Of a stretch of DNA of 13,054 nt, positions 5,756-13,054 are shown one piece after another. Each line of letters opens with the position of its first letter. Position 1 is the stretch's first letter. The notes below the pieces were generated by a model. The model made no database searches and was not told the origin of the DNA. It saw only the letters and a program-made list of their open reading frames with translations. Origin of the DNA: CAYYAQ01 sp964469555. GTDB lineage: Bacteria; Planctomycetota; UBA1135; UBA2386. The stretch lies in NCBI GenBank assembly GCA_964469555.1, contig CAYYAQ010000144.1, positions 1 to 13,054 on the forward strand. Direction: 5' to 3'. Position numbers and translations under genes: made by a program.

Positions 5756-8533
5756 TCAGGACGTGACTTCGGCGCTTTTTCGGCGGCGCCTTGAGACGAT
5801 GCACATTCCGAAGAGGCCCAGCCAGACGACCACGCCGCCCAGGGTCAGGGAAAGGCCCGTCACGAAGCCCGGCGTCGTGTAGTTAAACTCGACGGTGACG
5901 GCCCCTGCGGGCACTTCGACGAGGCGCTGGAAGAGGTTGGCGCCGTGGATCGTCGCTGGCTCGGTGGTTCCGTCGGCGTGCCGATACTGTGCCGTCCACC
6001 CCCTCATCTTGGTGTCGTTGACGACGAGGTAGCCCTTCTCTCCAGCCTCGATATCGATCGTCAGCGTGTTGGTCTCGTTCAATATCGGGAAGTTGACCTT
6101 GCGCGTGTTGCCGGGAGTCTTGCTTCCAGCTGGCGCGCCGAGAGTCTTCAGGGTGTCGGGATCGACAAGTGCGTATTGGGCCGGGGCGAATTCTCGCGCG
6201 GAGATCGCGTCGACCATGTCCTGCGACGGGTCGGGCGTCTCTCTCGTCGCGACCACCGTGGGTGACTTCACCGAGTGCACGATCCATGCCCGCGGCAGTG
6301 GGTTCTCCCGTTCGTACACGTAGAAGTGCATCGTGGGATTCTTGGCGCCGGGTGGACCCGAGAGCTCCGGCCCCACGCGCTTGCCCGCGTGTTTCAACTC
6401 GTCCTCGGTGAGGATGTAGCGCACGCCGATCATGTCCCAGTACGGAAGTGTCAATCGTTCATCGTCGCAGATGGAGAGGGCCCAGGTGTTCCGTGCGAGT
6501 TGACTCGGTCCGTAGATCTTCAGGATCGGTCGGTGCGACCACTTGTCCACGAAGGTGTAGGCCTGTTGGTCGCGAATGTGTTCGTTGAGCAGCGTGTCCG
6601 GCGGCATCTGCGTTGGCGATGGCACCACGGATCGTTTGACCGCGTCGTGGGCGCGTACCACGGAGAATCCACCGGATCCGCCGTACTCATCCCGCTTCTG
6701 CCGCAGGAACTCGTGGATCTTCGTCTGATTGAGGGGCCTGCCGTGTAGTTCGCGACCGGTGTTCAGGGGGACCCCGAAGCGCAAGAGCTCGACCGACGTC
6801 ATGACGACGAGCAGGATCTGGGCCACAGATATCCCGCACCGGCGACGACGCAGAACCGGAAGGAACAGGAACAGGTATCCGGACAACAGCAGCACGATGC
6901 CGGACGTGAAGAGGTTCGCCTCGAGTTGGCGCTGCGCTCCGGCAGCGTCGCTGGACATGTAGATCTTGATCTTGTCAGGCAGTTGCTCGTAGGGGACGTG
7001 CGGGAAACGCGCGGTGTACTTCTCGCGCAGCATCGGCGTCATCGCGTCGAGGAACGCCGTGGGAGTCTCGAACGACCAGTGCACCCATGCCGCCGTGCCC
7101 AGGAAGAGCGCGCCCAGGGAGATCCCGAGCGTCCAGATGGCCCGACGTACCGCCGTCGTGATGTTCGGAAGTGCGTGTATGCCGAACGCCGCGAGGGCCG
7201 CGACGAACAGGCATGCCACCCCGGTGTATCGCGTCGGTGGCACCCACCGAAACGGTGTTGCCTCGAGCACCGGTCGGAACCAGTGCGCGGCGCTCGCCAG
7301 GACGAAGAGGAACACGAGGGTGAAGCCCACCGCCCAACGGATGCGATGGCCCGCGCTGAACAGACCGGCGAACGCGAGAAGGAGCGTTGGAGTGCCGACG
7401 AAAACGGTGTACTCGCAGAAGTTGAGATTCGGCTGGAAGACAGTGCCGACCGGGATGTTTCTGAATGGCTCCCACGATCCGCGGCTGTAGAGCAACCAGA
7501 AGACTGGCGAGAACGTGTCGCGTAGACCGCCGATGTGGTTGATGTGCGGATGCGTGTACATCGTGGGGCACAGGTACCCCAAGAGCCCGGCGGGGTCGTA
7601 GCCCCCCGAAGCGAGCGAGTTGCCCGCCGCCTGCATCGTCCGGTTCGATTCTGGAAAGAACTCGAACATCGGTATCGACTGAATGGCGGCTATCATCACG
7701 CCCAGTGCGGCGCCCGCCGCGAGCATCAGGGCGAGCTGGAACGTCTCTTTTGCTCCCTTCGGGAGGTTGACCGCGAGCGCGAGGAGACAGAACGCGATGG
7801 CGACCAGCGTGGCGACGAGCGCATACGGCGGGAACCCCGCCGTGTGCGTCATGAACATGCACCCCGCGAGTCCGAGTAATCCAGGCAGTCGCGCGGCCCC
7901 CTTGCCTTTGCTGGTCGCGCTGATGGCCCAGAGGATGCCCGGCAACCAGATGAGCGCGTTGATGCGCTGATAGAAGTGCAGGTTGACCGTGAGCGTTCCG
8001 CTGATCCCAAAGGCCAAGGCACCGAACAGCGCGCCGGGTACAGAGAGTCCGAAGTGCACGAGCAACCCGTACATCAGCAGCATGGCGATGGCAATCGAGA
8101 GGAATGCTCCTAGTGCCAAGGCGTCCGCCGGATCGTCCTCGAGGAGCATGATCCAATTGAGCGGGTACCAGACTCCCAGGATCGAGGACGCCCACACCGT
8201 CGTGCCGGAGCGTGCGTACGGATTCCAGTGGGGGACTCGCCCGGCTTTGATCTCAGAGACGATGAACTCCAACTCCGGCAAGAACATCACCGGGATCTCG
8301 GTGATGTCGGTGTTGTTGTTCCTCGTGACGTCGGCGTACTGGGCGTCCGTCATCAGCGTGCGCGCTGGCGGGAATTGCGCGATGTCCCACGGCACGAACG
8401 TCCGATCACCGACCAGGCAGGGCCAGAGCAGGATGATCGGCAACAGGAGCAGTCCGAGGACCGCGAGAGCGTGTCGAATACGGGAGTTCAATCTTCGGTT
8501 GCTTCCGGTTCTCGCCGTGGCGGCATGCAGCAC
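5756..8533 (-). CDS. YfhO-like multi-pass membrane protein (second of three)
   Basis: The protein has 925 residues from the GTG at 8533. The first helix is about residues 21-40. The loop carries the family pattern G-R-V-P-H-W-N-P-Y (98-106) and WYPLN (122-126), and many helices follow. A soluble extracytoplasmic region includes YWDMIGVRYILTEDE, the usual YfhO 'model-gene' motif before the beta domain. GWTAQY (845-850) and VTVEFNYTTPGF lie near the end, then a last helix and SRRRRK. The role is probably an extracytoplasmic GT-C glycosyltransferase using a polyprenyl-phosphate sugar; the substrate cannot be read from sequence. The start is uncertain. The GTG overlaps the upstream gene by 46 bp and has no ribosome site. 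A TTG at 8491-8489 (codon 15) overlaps the upstream stop as TTGA, has GGAAG 10 bases before it, and would give a 911-aa protein starting MNSRIRHALAVLG. I find the TTG start attractive. Confidence 0.87.
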   Translation of the reverse strand: MLHAATARTGSNRRLNSRIRHALAVLGLLLLPIILLWPCLVGDRTFVPWDIAQFPPARTLMTDAQYADVTRNNNTDITEIPVMFLPELEFIVSEIKAGRVPHWNPYARSGTTVWASSILGVWYPLNWIMLLEDDPADALALGAFLSIAIAMLLMYGLLVHFGLSVPGALFGALAFGISGTLTVNLHFYQRINALIWLPGILWAISATSKGKGAARLPGLLGLAGCMFMTHTAGFPPYALVATLVAIAFCLLALAVNLPKGAKETFQLALMLAAGAALGVMIAAIQSIPMFEFFPESNRTMQAAGNSLASGGYDPAGLLGYLCPTMYTHPHINHIGGLRDTFSPVFWLLYSRGSWEPFRNIPVGTVFQPNLNFCEYTVFVGTPTLLLAFAGLFSAGHRIRWAVGFTLVFLFVLASAAHWFRPVLEATPFRWVPPTRYTGVACLFVAALAAFGIHALPNITTAVRRAIWTLGISLGALFLGTAAWVHWSFETPTAFLDAMTPMLREKYTARFPHVPYEQLPDKIKIYMSSDAAGAQRQLEANLFTSGIVLLLSGYLFLFLPVLRRRRCGISVAQILLVVMTSVELLRFGVPLNTGRELHGRPLNQTKIHEFLRQKRDEYGGSGGFSVVRAHDAVKRSVVPSPTQMPPDTLLNEHIRDQQAYTFVDKWSHRPILKIYGPSQLARNTWALSICDDERLTLPYWDMIGVRYILTEDELKHAGKRVGPELSGPPGAKNPTMHFYVYERENPLPRAWIVHSVKSPTVVATRETPDPSQDMVDAISAREFAPAQYALVDPDTLKTLGAPAGSKTPGNTRKVNFPILNETNTLTIDIEAGEKGYLVVNDTKMRGWTAQYRHADGTTEPATIHGANLFQRLVEVPAGAVTVEFNYTTPGFVTGLSLTLGGVVVWLGLFGMCIVSRRRRKSAEVTS

Positions 8534-11046
8534 AGCGCGATGAGGAGCAGGAGAACGGGCACGGTCAGGATCTGCGCGCCCAGGACCTCCATGCCGTTGT
8601 ACCGGAACACTACCTTGTGATCGCCCGGTGCCAGGAAAACCGCGCGGAAGTAGTGGTCGGCAACGTAGATGGTCGCGTCCTCATCATCGACGGTTGCGGT
8701 CCAACCCGCGTCGTAGGGATCTGCGAGCCGAAGGTAGCCCGCCGTCCGGTTTTCGACGCGGATCCGGACTTCCTCATCCGCGTGGTAGATGATCCGGGGC
8801 TCGGTCGCCCCCGTGGTGGCGGTGGAGTCCGCTTTGGGGGCGTCCGGATCCTCGAGCACCACGACCTTGCGGGGGTCGTGGCCGCGGGTCGACAACCTCT
8901 CGAGCCGCGTCGCGAGGTCGTCGAGTACCTCGGCCCGGGTCACGAATGTCGCCCGCGGCATGCAGGTCGTCCGCCGGTAGAGGTAGAGCGCGCCGGCGTC
9001 CGCGGGAGTGCTCTCCACATGACCCGGGAGATCTAGCTTGGTCGTGGCGATCACCCATTCGACCCCTAAGAGATCCGTGAGCGCATGGGACAGCGACTCA
9101 GGGCGTCGGAACGCGCCCACGCCGGTGCCCCCGAGCGCGATAGACCGCTTGCCCTTCTCGTCTGGCTCGAGTGCGAGGAAGAACTCCTCCATCCGCGCCT
9201 TCGGGAGGGGATTGTACGTGGCGAGGTCTTCGGCGCCCCAGAAGCTCGGCATGTTTGGCCAGACGGGGTAGTCCAGGTTGTTGGTGTCGGTGGGCGCCAT
9301 CAGTCGCTGCAGCCGCGGGCGGACGCCGTTGTCCCGCTCGGACTCCAACACCGGTCGAAGTATGGTGGGGGGTGTCGTCACGCGTTTGGTTGGGACCGGC
9401 ACGATCGTTCCGTTGCCGCTCCACGTGAGCTCGGCGGCGGTGATGACACACAGAACCGGAGCCGTGAATCGACCAGGTCGCCAGGCGACGGCGACGATGG
9501 CCAGGCAGACGGCCCCGGCAACGCCAAACAACCACAACAAGTGGGTGCGGTTCACCGCCGGTTCGTCCTCGTACCCTGTGATCCACTCGCTCATCGCGCC
9601 GGGGGGGAGTCCGTATCGCCGCTCAGCGAGCTCGCCGTAGAAGGCCTGGATGTCGGATAGGTGAAACAGGAAGAGGCCGATGCTGACGATCCCGATCCCG
9701 AGGGCAAGAAAGACGGGGGTCTTGCAACGCCGCTCGGTGATACAGCGGTCGAGGCCGTTCGCCGCGAGGATCGGCGCGCAGATACCGAACAGCAGGACGC
9801 ACCTCTTGACGTCTCCGCTGTGCGCGCCCGGCACGAACTGCGTGACCTGCAGCAGCCATCCCTGAGCCATCGCCAGGCCGAGGATCGCTGCGCCGCCGAA
9901 GAACAAGCCCGCGTGCTTGCGCCGGCTTCCAAAGGCGAATACCAGCGGGGCGAGCCCGACGTAGAACGCCGTCTCGGGGAAATTGAAGTTGCCGACCGTG
10001 TTGAGTTCACCGTCGAGGAACGCAAGCGCCGGCCACGCGTTGTGCAACCCCATGCCCGGATAGAAGTGGTCCGCGGGCCAGCTGAACAACGTGGGCCAGA
10101 GGAGGGTCGCAAGGTGCGGGACTTCGAGCGTTATCCGCGAGAGAGTCTCGATGGTCGCGGGCAGGCGGCTGGTCTCGGACGCGGCGAGCAGGATGGGGAC
10201 GATCTGCACCGATGCCAGGAGCAGACCGCAACCGATGCCTGTGGCGAATCGGCGAAGAGGCGCGAACTTGCGACCTTCCGGTGTCGTGAACCAGAGCGAC
10301 ACCGCGAACGCACACACCAGGCACGTGCACATCAGGCTCGCCGGCGCGAACCCGGTTATCCAACACAGGCCTGTCGCCAATCCGAGCATTCCGATGTGAC
10401 GGGATCCACCGCCGTATCGGAAGATGTGGTGCGCGCACGAGAGCATCGCGAACACCGGAACCACGGCGGAGAGCATGACGTTGTGGTGGATCCGTGCCTG
10501 TGCCCAAAATCCGAGGACCAGCGCGACCATCCCGAACACGGCTGCGGCATGGCGGATCTCGATCCGTCGCATGAACCGGTAGGCGAAGAACCCGAGGAGC
10601 ACGAGGTGTAGCAGGTACCAGATTCCGTAGACGCCTGCGGATGGCACCAATAGCAGCAGCAGGTTGACCGGGTGGTAGACCTGCCCCATCTGCGGGACGA
10701 AGGAGACGCCGCCGGCTATGTCACGAGTCCACGTGGGGATCTCGCCATTTCGCAGTCGGTCTTGGGTGATCCGGTCCCACGCGAGCGACTGATTGTACTT
10801 GTCGCCCATGGACAGGTTGCCGCGGTAGATCTCGGCCTCAGAGGCTCCGTCCGCCAGAGCGATGTCCCGCGCCGGTCGCATGACTTCCGGGGCATACGGC
10901 ACCACCGCATTCGTGGGCAGTACCGCCGAGCGCAGGAAACAGATCGCGCACACCAGCGCCACGGCGAGGGCGATGGCCTGGTCGCGAACCGGTGGCGGCT
11001 TGAATTCGGGGGACTTGTCGGGGATGGAACGGCTCCTTTCGATCAC
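8488..11046 (-). CDS. YfhO-like multi-pass membrane protein (first of three)
   Basis: The protein has 852 residues from the GTG at 11046. The first helix is about residues 24-42. The loop contains the family pattern N-G-E-I-P-T-W (100-106) and YHPVN (124-128). About a dozen helices and a soluble region with DLLGVEWVIATT follow, then the C-terminal signature GWTATVDD (781-788), DHKVVFRYN, a final helix and a short charged tail. It should be an extracytoplasmic GT-C transferase like its two downstream paralogues and opens their operon. The start is odd. A strong GAAAGGAG sits inside the frame at codons 3-5 and points to codon 8, which is ATC, not ATG, GTG or TTG. Either the GTG is used without a visible ribosome site, or initiation is at the ATC (845 aa). 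Either choice leaves the first helix intact. The three proteins are clearly diverged from each other, so duplication is old. Confidence 0.87.
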   Translation of the reverse strand: MIERSRSIPDKSPEFKPPPVRDQAIALAVALVCAICFLRSAVLPTNAVVPYAPEVMRPARDIALADGASEAEIYRGNLSMGDKYNQSLAWDRITQDRLRNGEIPTWTRDIAGGVSFVPQMGQVYHPVNLLLLLVPSAGVYGIWYLLHLVLLGFFAYRFMRRIEIRHAAAVFGMVALVLGFWAQARIHHNVMLSAVVPVFAMLSCAHHIFRYGGGSRHIGMLGLATGLCWITGFAPASLMCTCLVCAFAVSLWFTTPEGRKFAPLRRFATGIGCGLLLASVQIVPILLAASETSRLPATIETLSRITLEVPHLATLLWPTLFSWPADHFYPGMGLHNAWPALAFLDGELNTVGNFNFPETAFYVGLAPLVFAFGSRRKHAGLFFGGAAILGLAMAQGWLLQVTQFVPGAHSGDVKRCVLLFGICAPILAANGLDRCITERRCKTPVFLALGIGIVSIGLFLFHLSDIQAFYGELAERRYGLPPGAMSEWITGYEDEPAVNRTHLLWLFGVAGAVCLAIVAVAWRPGRFTAPVLCVITAAELTWSGNGTIVPVPTKRVTTPPTILRPVLESERDNGVRPRLQRLMAPTDTNNLDYPVWPNMPSFWGAEDLATYNPLPKARMEEFFLALEPDEKGKRSIALGGTGVGAFRRPESLSHALTDLLGVEWVIATTKLDLPGHVESTPADAGALYLYRRTTCMPRATFVTRAEVLDDLATRLERLSTRGHDPRKVVVLEDPDAPKADSTATTGATEPRIIYHADEEVRIRVENRTAGYLRLADPYDAGWTATVDDEDATIYVADHYFRAVFLAPGDHKVVFRYNGMEVLGAQILTVPVLLLLIALCCMPPRREPEATED
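11033..11040 (-). promoter_or_regulatory. strong Shine-Dalgarno inside the first YfhO-like frame
   Basis: GAAAGGAG on the minus strand is followed by seven bases and then ATC (11025-11023). It is the best ribosome site of the operon but it serves no standard start codon. The annotated GTG lies 6 bases upstream of it, so it cannot use this site. Confidence 0.5.
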
Positions 11047-11139
11047 TACGGTAGATGGGGCGACGTGGAATCCTATCGCCGCTTGGATGCTCGCCCGACA
11101 GGAAGGCCGCAGCCCCGTCGTCGGAAAGTCGCAAGATGA

Positions 11140-11153
11140 GGCGGCTACCCGCC
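11140..11153 (-). other. short hairpin in the leader of the YfhO-like operon
   Basis: GGCGG-GTAG-CCGCC (read on the minus strand) is a perfect 5-bp stem with a 4-base loop. It lies between the promoter-like site (11211-11240) and the first gene. The leader would be about 160 bases, long enough for post-transcriptional control, but I recognise no riboswitch class and the stem is short. Confidence 0.25.
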
Positions 11154-11210
11154 GATGGCATCGAAAGGAATCGAGTTCCGAGCAACCAAGCTCGTTTCCT
11201 GCGGATAGAA

Positions 11211-11240
11211 ATTATACTTGGTTAGCCGCCCATGTTCCAA
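11211..11240 (-). promoter_or_regulatory. sigma-70-like promoter for the YfhO-like operon
   Basis: On the minus strand TTGGAA (11240-11235), an 18-base spacer and a perfect TATAAT (11216-11211) match the housekeeping consensus in an otherwise GC-rich region. Transcription would start near 11204 and read into the 852-aa gene. The -35 box lies inside the first codons of the divergent glycosyltransferase (ATG 11232). On the plus strand TATACT (11213-11218) overlaps the same AT-rich patch. It could be a -10 for that gene, giving an almost leaderless message, but no matching -35 is visible. Confidence 0.55.
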
Positions 11241-12836
11241 ACACCCAAACTCCGGCCCCATCCGCAATCCCCGGAGCACCAATCAGGTGCGGTGGATGAG
11301 GCGTGGGCGGCGGCCGCGGATCAGTCCGCGTCGGACATGCTCGCGGTTCCGGAATTCACCCGTCGGCACCTGGTCTACCTTCTGGGGTTCACGCTGGCTG
11401 CGGCCCTATTGCGCCTCTGGGATCTGGGCACGTGGTCGTTCTGGGTGGACGAGGCGCACACCTACCGCGACGTCCTGGTGTCGAACCGGGCCTTCTGGGA
11501 TAGCGGGACGAGCCGCTATCCCATGTCTTTCATGCTGCTGCGGATGATGAAGGAGATGTTCGGTCTCGGGCCGACGGATCTGACCGAGCAGTTTATGCGG
11601 CTTCCGTTCGCGTTCTTTGGCATCGCTTCGGTTCCCGCGCTCGCCATCGTCGCGCGCGGGATGGTCGGTCGACGTGCGGCGTTGTTGGCTTCCCTGTTTC
11701 TGGCGCTGTCGCCGTGGCACATCTACTGGAGTCAGAACGCGCGGTCGTATTCGATGGTGCTGTTCTTCTCGCTCGCCGCGATGGGAACCACCTACTACGG
11801 ATTGCACCGTCGGTCACGCTGGCAGTTGGTGTCCGCCATCGTCTTGTGCTTCGTCGCAGGTTTGTGCCACCCGTCTGCGTACGCCGTCGTCGCGGCGCTC
11901 CTCCTCTACATCGGGGTGATGGTGTGCGTGCGTCGTGACGCGCGGCACTGGCTCGGCGGCAAGTGGGCTCCACTAGTCATCCTCGCTCTGGTCACGTTGC
12001 TCGCGCTTCTGGCCCTGCTGATCCTGCCGATCCTCCAGCACTCGCTGAACGTCAAACAGTCCGAGTTCTCGCTCTTCCACCTGATCCAGACGCTCGTCTA
12101 CTACGTGGGCATCCCGATGTTGGTCGCGGCGGGGGGCGGGATGCTGGTGCTGCTCGATCGGGGCGCGAGATCTGCGGCGTTCCTCACCTGCATGATGATC
12201 CTCCCGATGATCGGGCTGAGCATCCTCTCCAGCGGCGGGATGCAGAAGGTGTCGGCGCAGTACGCATTCGCCGTGCTACCCGTGATGCACATGCTCGGCG
12301 CGGTCCTCGTGATCTCGCTGGCGAACGTATTCGGGGGAAAGGGCCTGCGATCGTTGGTGTTGCGTCTCGTGCCGCTGGCGATGGTGGTGGTGCACATGCT
12401 CGGTCAGGACTTCCTTTACTTCAACAGGGAGTACGGGTGGCGTCCGCGGTGGAGCGAGGCCGTCTACTACGTAAAGATTCACTCGCGATTGAACGGGAAT
12501 CGTGACATTCGGGTGCTTACGACGAACTCGCCGAGCGTCTCCTACTACTTCGAGTCCGTTCGGCACGCCACGGTCAAGTCCTTCGATGTCAGCATCGTGT
12601 CCATTGAGCCGTGGTCCCTCGGCGATCGACCGGAGAAGTACTTTCGTGAAATGATCGAGTTGGCGGAGGCGGAGGACAAGGACCTCTGGCTCATCGTGAC
12701 CGAGCCAGGAATCGAAGAGAAGGACTGCGATGGACGCGCCGATGTCTTCCTTCGCAATAACTTCTACCAGGTGCGGCGACTCCCAAACTGGACCGGCCCC
12801 AAGGACATGGTGGTCGTCGTCTACCGCCGAAAGTGA
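11232..12836 (+). CDS. GT-C glycosyltransferase, GT39/PMT_2-like membrane protein
   Basis: The protein has 534 residues. The first helix is about residues 47-62. Directly after it comes WSFWVDEAHTYRD, with the acidic D73-E74 pair expected in the first extracytoplasmic loop of GT-C enzymes. The second family hallmark is at about 146-173: GRRAALLASLFLALSPWHIYWSQNARSY. About ten helices run to roughly residue 395. A C-terminal soluble domain (about 405-534) follows, with alpha/beta character (IRVLTTNSPSVSYYF, KDLWLIVTEPG). Such enzymes move a sugar from a polyprenyl-phosphate carrier to a lipid, glycan or protein outside the cytoplasmic membrane. It is divergent from the three YfhO-like genes and shares the control region, which suggests a common pathway. 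The ATG at 11232 has no ribosome site. The 35-residue hydrophilic lead is low in structure, and ATG 11337 (M36) is a possible alternative start. It converges on yidD with an 8-base gap. Confidence 0.88.
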   Translation: MFQTPKLRPHPQSPEHQSGAVDEAWAAAADQSASDMLAVPEFTRRHLVYLLGFTLAAALLRLWDLGTWSFWVDEAHTYRDVLVSNRAFWDSGTSRYPMSFMLLRMMKEMFGLGPTDLTEQFMRLPFAFFGIASVPALAIVARGMVGRRAALLASLFLALSPWHIYWSQNARSYSMVLFFSLAAMGTTYYGLHRRSRWQLVSAIVLCFVAGLCHPSAYAVVAALLLYIGVMVCVRRDARHWLGGKWAPLVILALVTLLALLALLILPILQHSLNVKQSEFSLFHLIQTLVYYVGIPMLVAAGGGMLVLLDRGARSAAFLTCMMILPMIGLSILSSGGMQKVSAQYAFAVLPVMHMLGAVLVISLANVFGGKGLRSLVLRLVPLAMVVVHMLGQDFLYFNREYGWRPRWSEAVYYVKIHSRLNGNRDIRVLTTNSPSVSYYFESVRHATVKSFDVSIVSIEPWSLGDRPEKYFREMIELAEAEDKDLWLIVTEPGIEEKDCDGRADVFLRNNFYQVRRLPNWTGPKDMVVVVYRRK

Positions 12837-12844
12837 ACGGTTAG

Positions 12845-13054
12845 TCAGGCGCCCTTGTTGCGATGCGGCACAGGGTCGTAGCCGTAGCCGGAGAAAGGGT
12901 GGCAGCGCGCAATCCGGCGGATAGCGAGCCAGGTGCCGCGGAGGACGCCGAATCGCTCGATCGCCTCGATCGCGTACTCCGAACACGTCGGCGTGTAGCG
13001 GCAGCACGGCGGTTTGAGCGGGGAGAGAAACCTGCGGTAGAAGCGCAACGGCGC
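12845..13054 (-). CDS. yidD: YidD membrane protein insertion efficiency factor, start beyond window edge
   Basis: The family signature is clear: RFYRRFLSPLKPPCCRYTPTCSEYAIEAI and later RRIARCHPFSGYGYDPVP, with the three conserved cysteines in CRYTPTCSEY and RCHP. YidD is a small membrane-associated protein that helps YidC/Sec insert inner-membrane proteins. The TTG at 13048 would be the first possible start in view, but other YidD proteins have about 5-15 residues before the RFY block. The frame also stays open to the edge, so the real start is probably outside and the gene is partial. Usual partners rnpA (upstream) and yidC (downstream) are not seen. The 3' side is occupied by the convergent glycosyltransferase, so a yidD-yidC arrangement is broken here. 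The short C-terminal tail is HRNKGA. Confidence 0.93.
   Translation of the reverse strand, partial: APLRFYRRFLSPLKPPCCRYTPTCSEYAIEAIERFGVLRGTWLAIRRIARCHPFSGYGYDPVPHRNKGA

Noticed and set aside
6975..8195. 406-codon minus-strand frame
   Set aside because: It is in another frame of the same strand as the 925-aa YfhO-like gene and has R/P/H/G-rich low-quality sequence with no membrane helices.
9661..10611. 316-codon plus-strand frame rich in E, R and Q
   Set aside because: It is antisense to the 852-aa YfhO-like gene, which has clear family motifs, so it is a shadow frame.
12837..12844. Bidirectional terminator between the glycosyltransferase and yidD
   Set aside because: The gap is only 8 bases and no stem with a T-run spans it.

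Overview
The window is a GC-rich bacterial segment with no rRNA, no CRISPR array and no tRNA that I could recognise. I infer Planctomycetota, or something close to it, at moderate confidence. The reasons are secreted beta-propeller proteins with a shared C-terminal domain, signal peptides that end in an A-Q cleavage site, several very large YfhO-like membrane proteins, and the YidD sequence.

Left part (1-3353), plus strand except for one remnant. It starts inside a gene for a secreted propeller-like protein with a DWED / YIADTGDNN motif pair (2-1045). A 569-bp gap follows (1046-1614). It holds a possible insertion-sequence end (about 1205-1229), a perfect short palindrome, and on the minus strand the 5' end of a secreted-protein gene whose coding signature stops abruptly (1267-1524). 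Next come an LVIVD-repeat surface protein with seven repeats (1615-3036) and a small secreted protein of 81 aa (3108-3353).

Central part (3363-11046), minus strand. Three large YfhO-like multi-pass membrane proteins of 852, 925 and 785 aa are packed head to tail. The first two genes overlap by either 46 or 4 bp, and the last two are 35 bp apart. They look like one operon reading right to left from a promoter-like TTGGAA-N18-TATAAT at 11211-11240.

Right part. A GT-C (GT39/PMT_2-like) glycosyltransferase is divergent from the operon (11232-12836), and its 5' end overlaps the operon promoter. A yidD gene converges on it, and its start lies beyond the window edge (12845-13054).

Working model (inference): four extracytoplasmic GT-C-type transferases are controlled from one divergent intergenic region. 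Together they would glycosylate cell-surface lipids, glycans or proteins using polyprenyl-phosphate sugars. The secreted propeller proteins are neighbours, but nothing in the sequence shows they are acceptors. YidD helps membrane protein insertion and is probably unrelated to the cluster. I did not find a system I could call clearly new. The most unusual features are the triple YfhO/GT39 arrangement, the translation starts of the operon, and the broken gene in the 1046-1614 gap.
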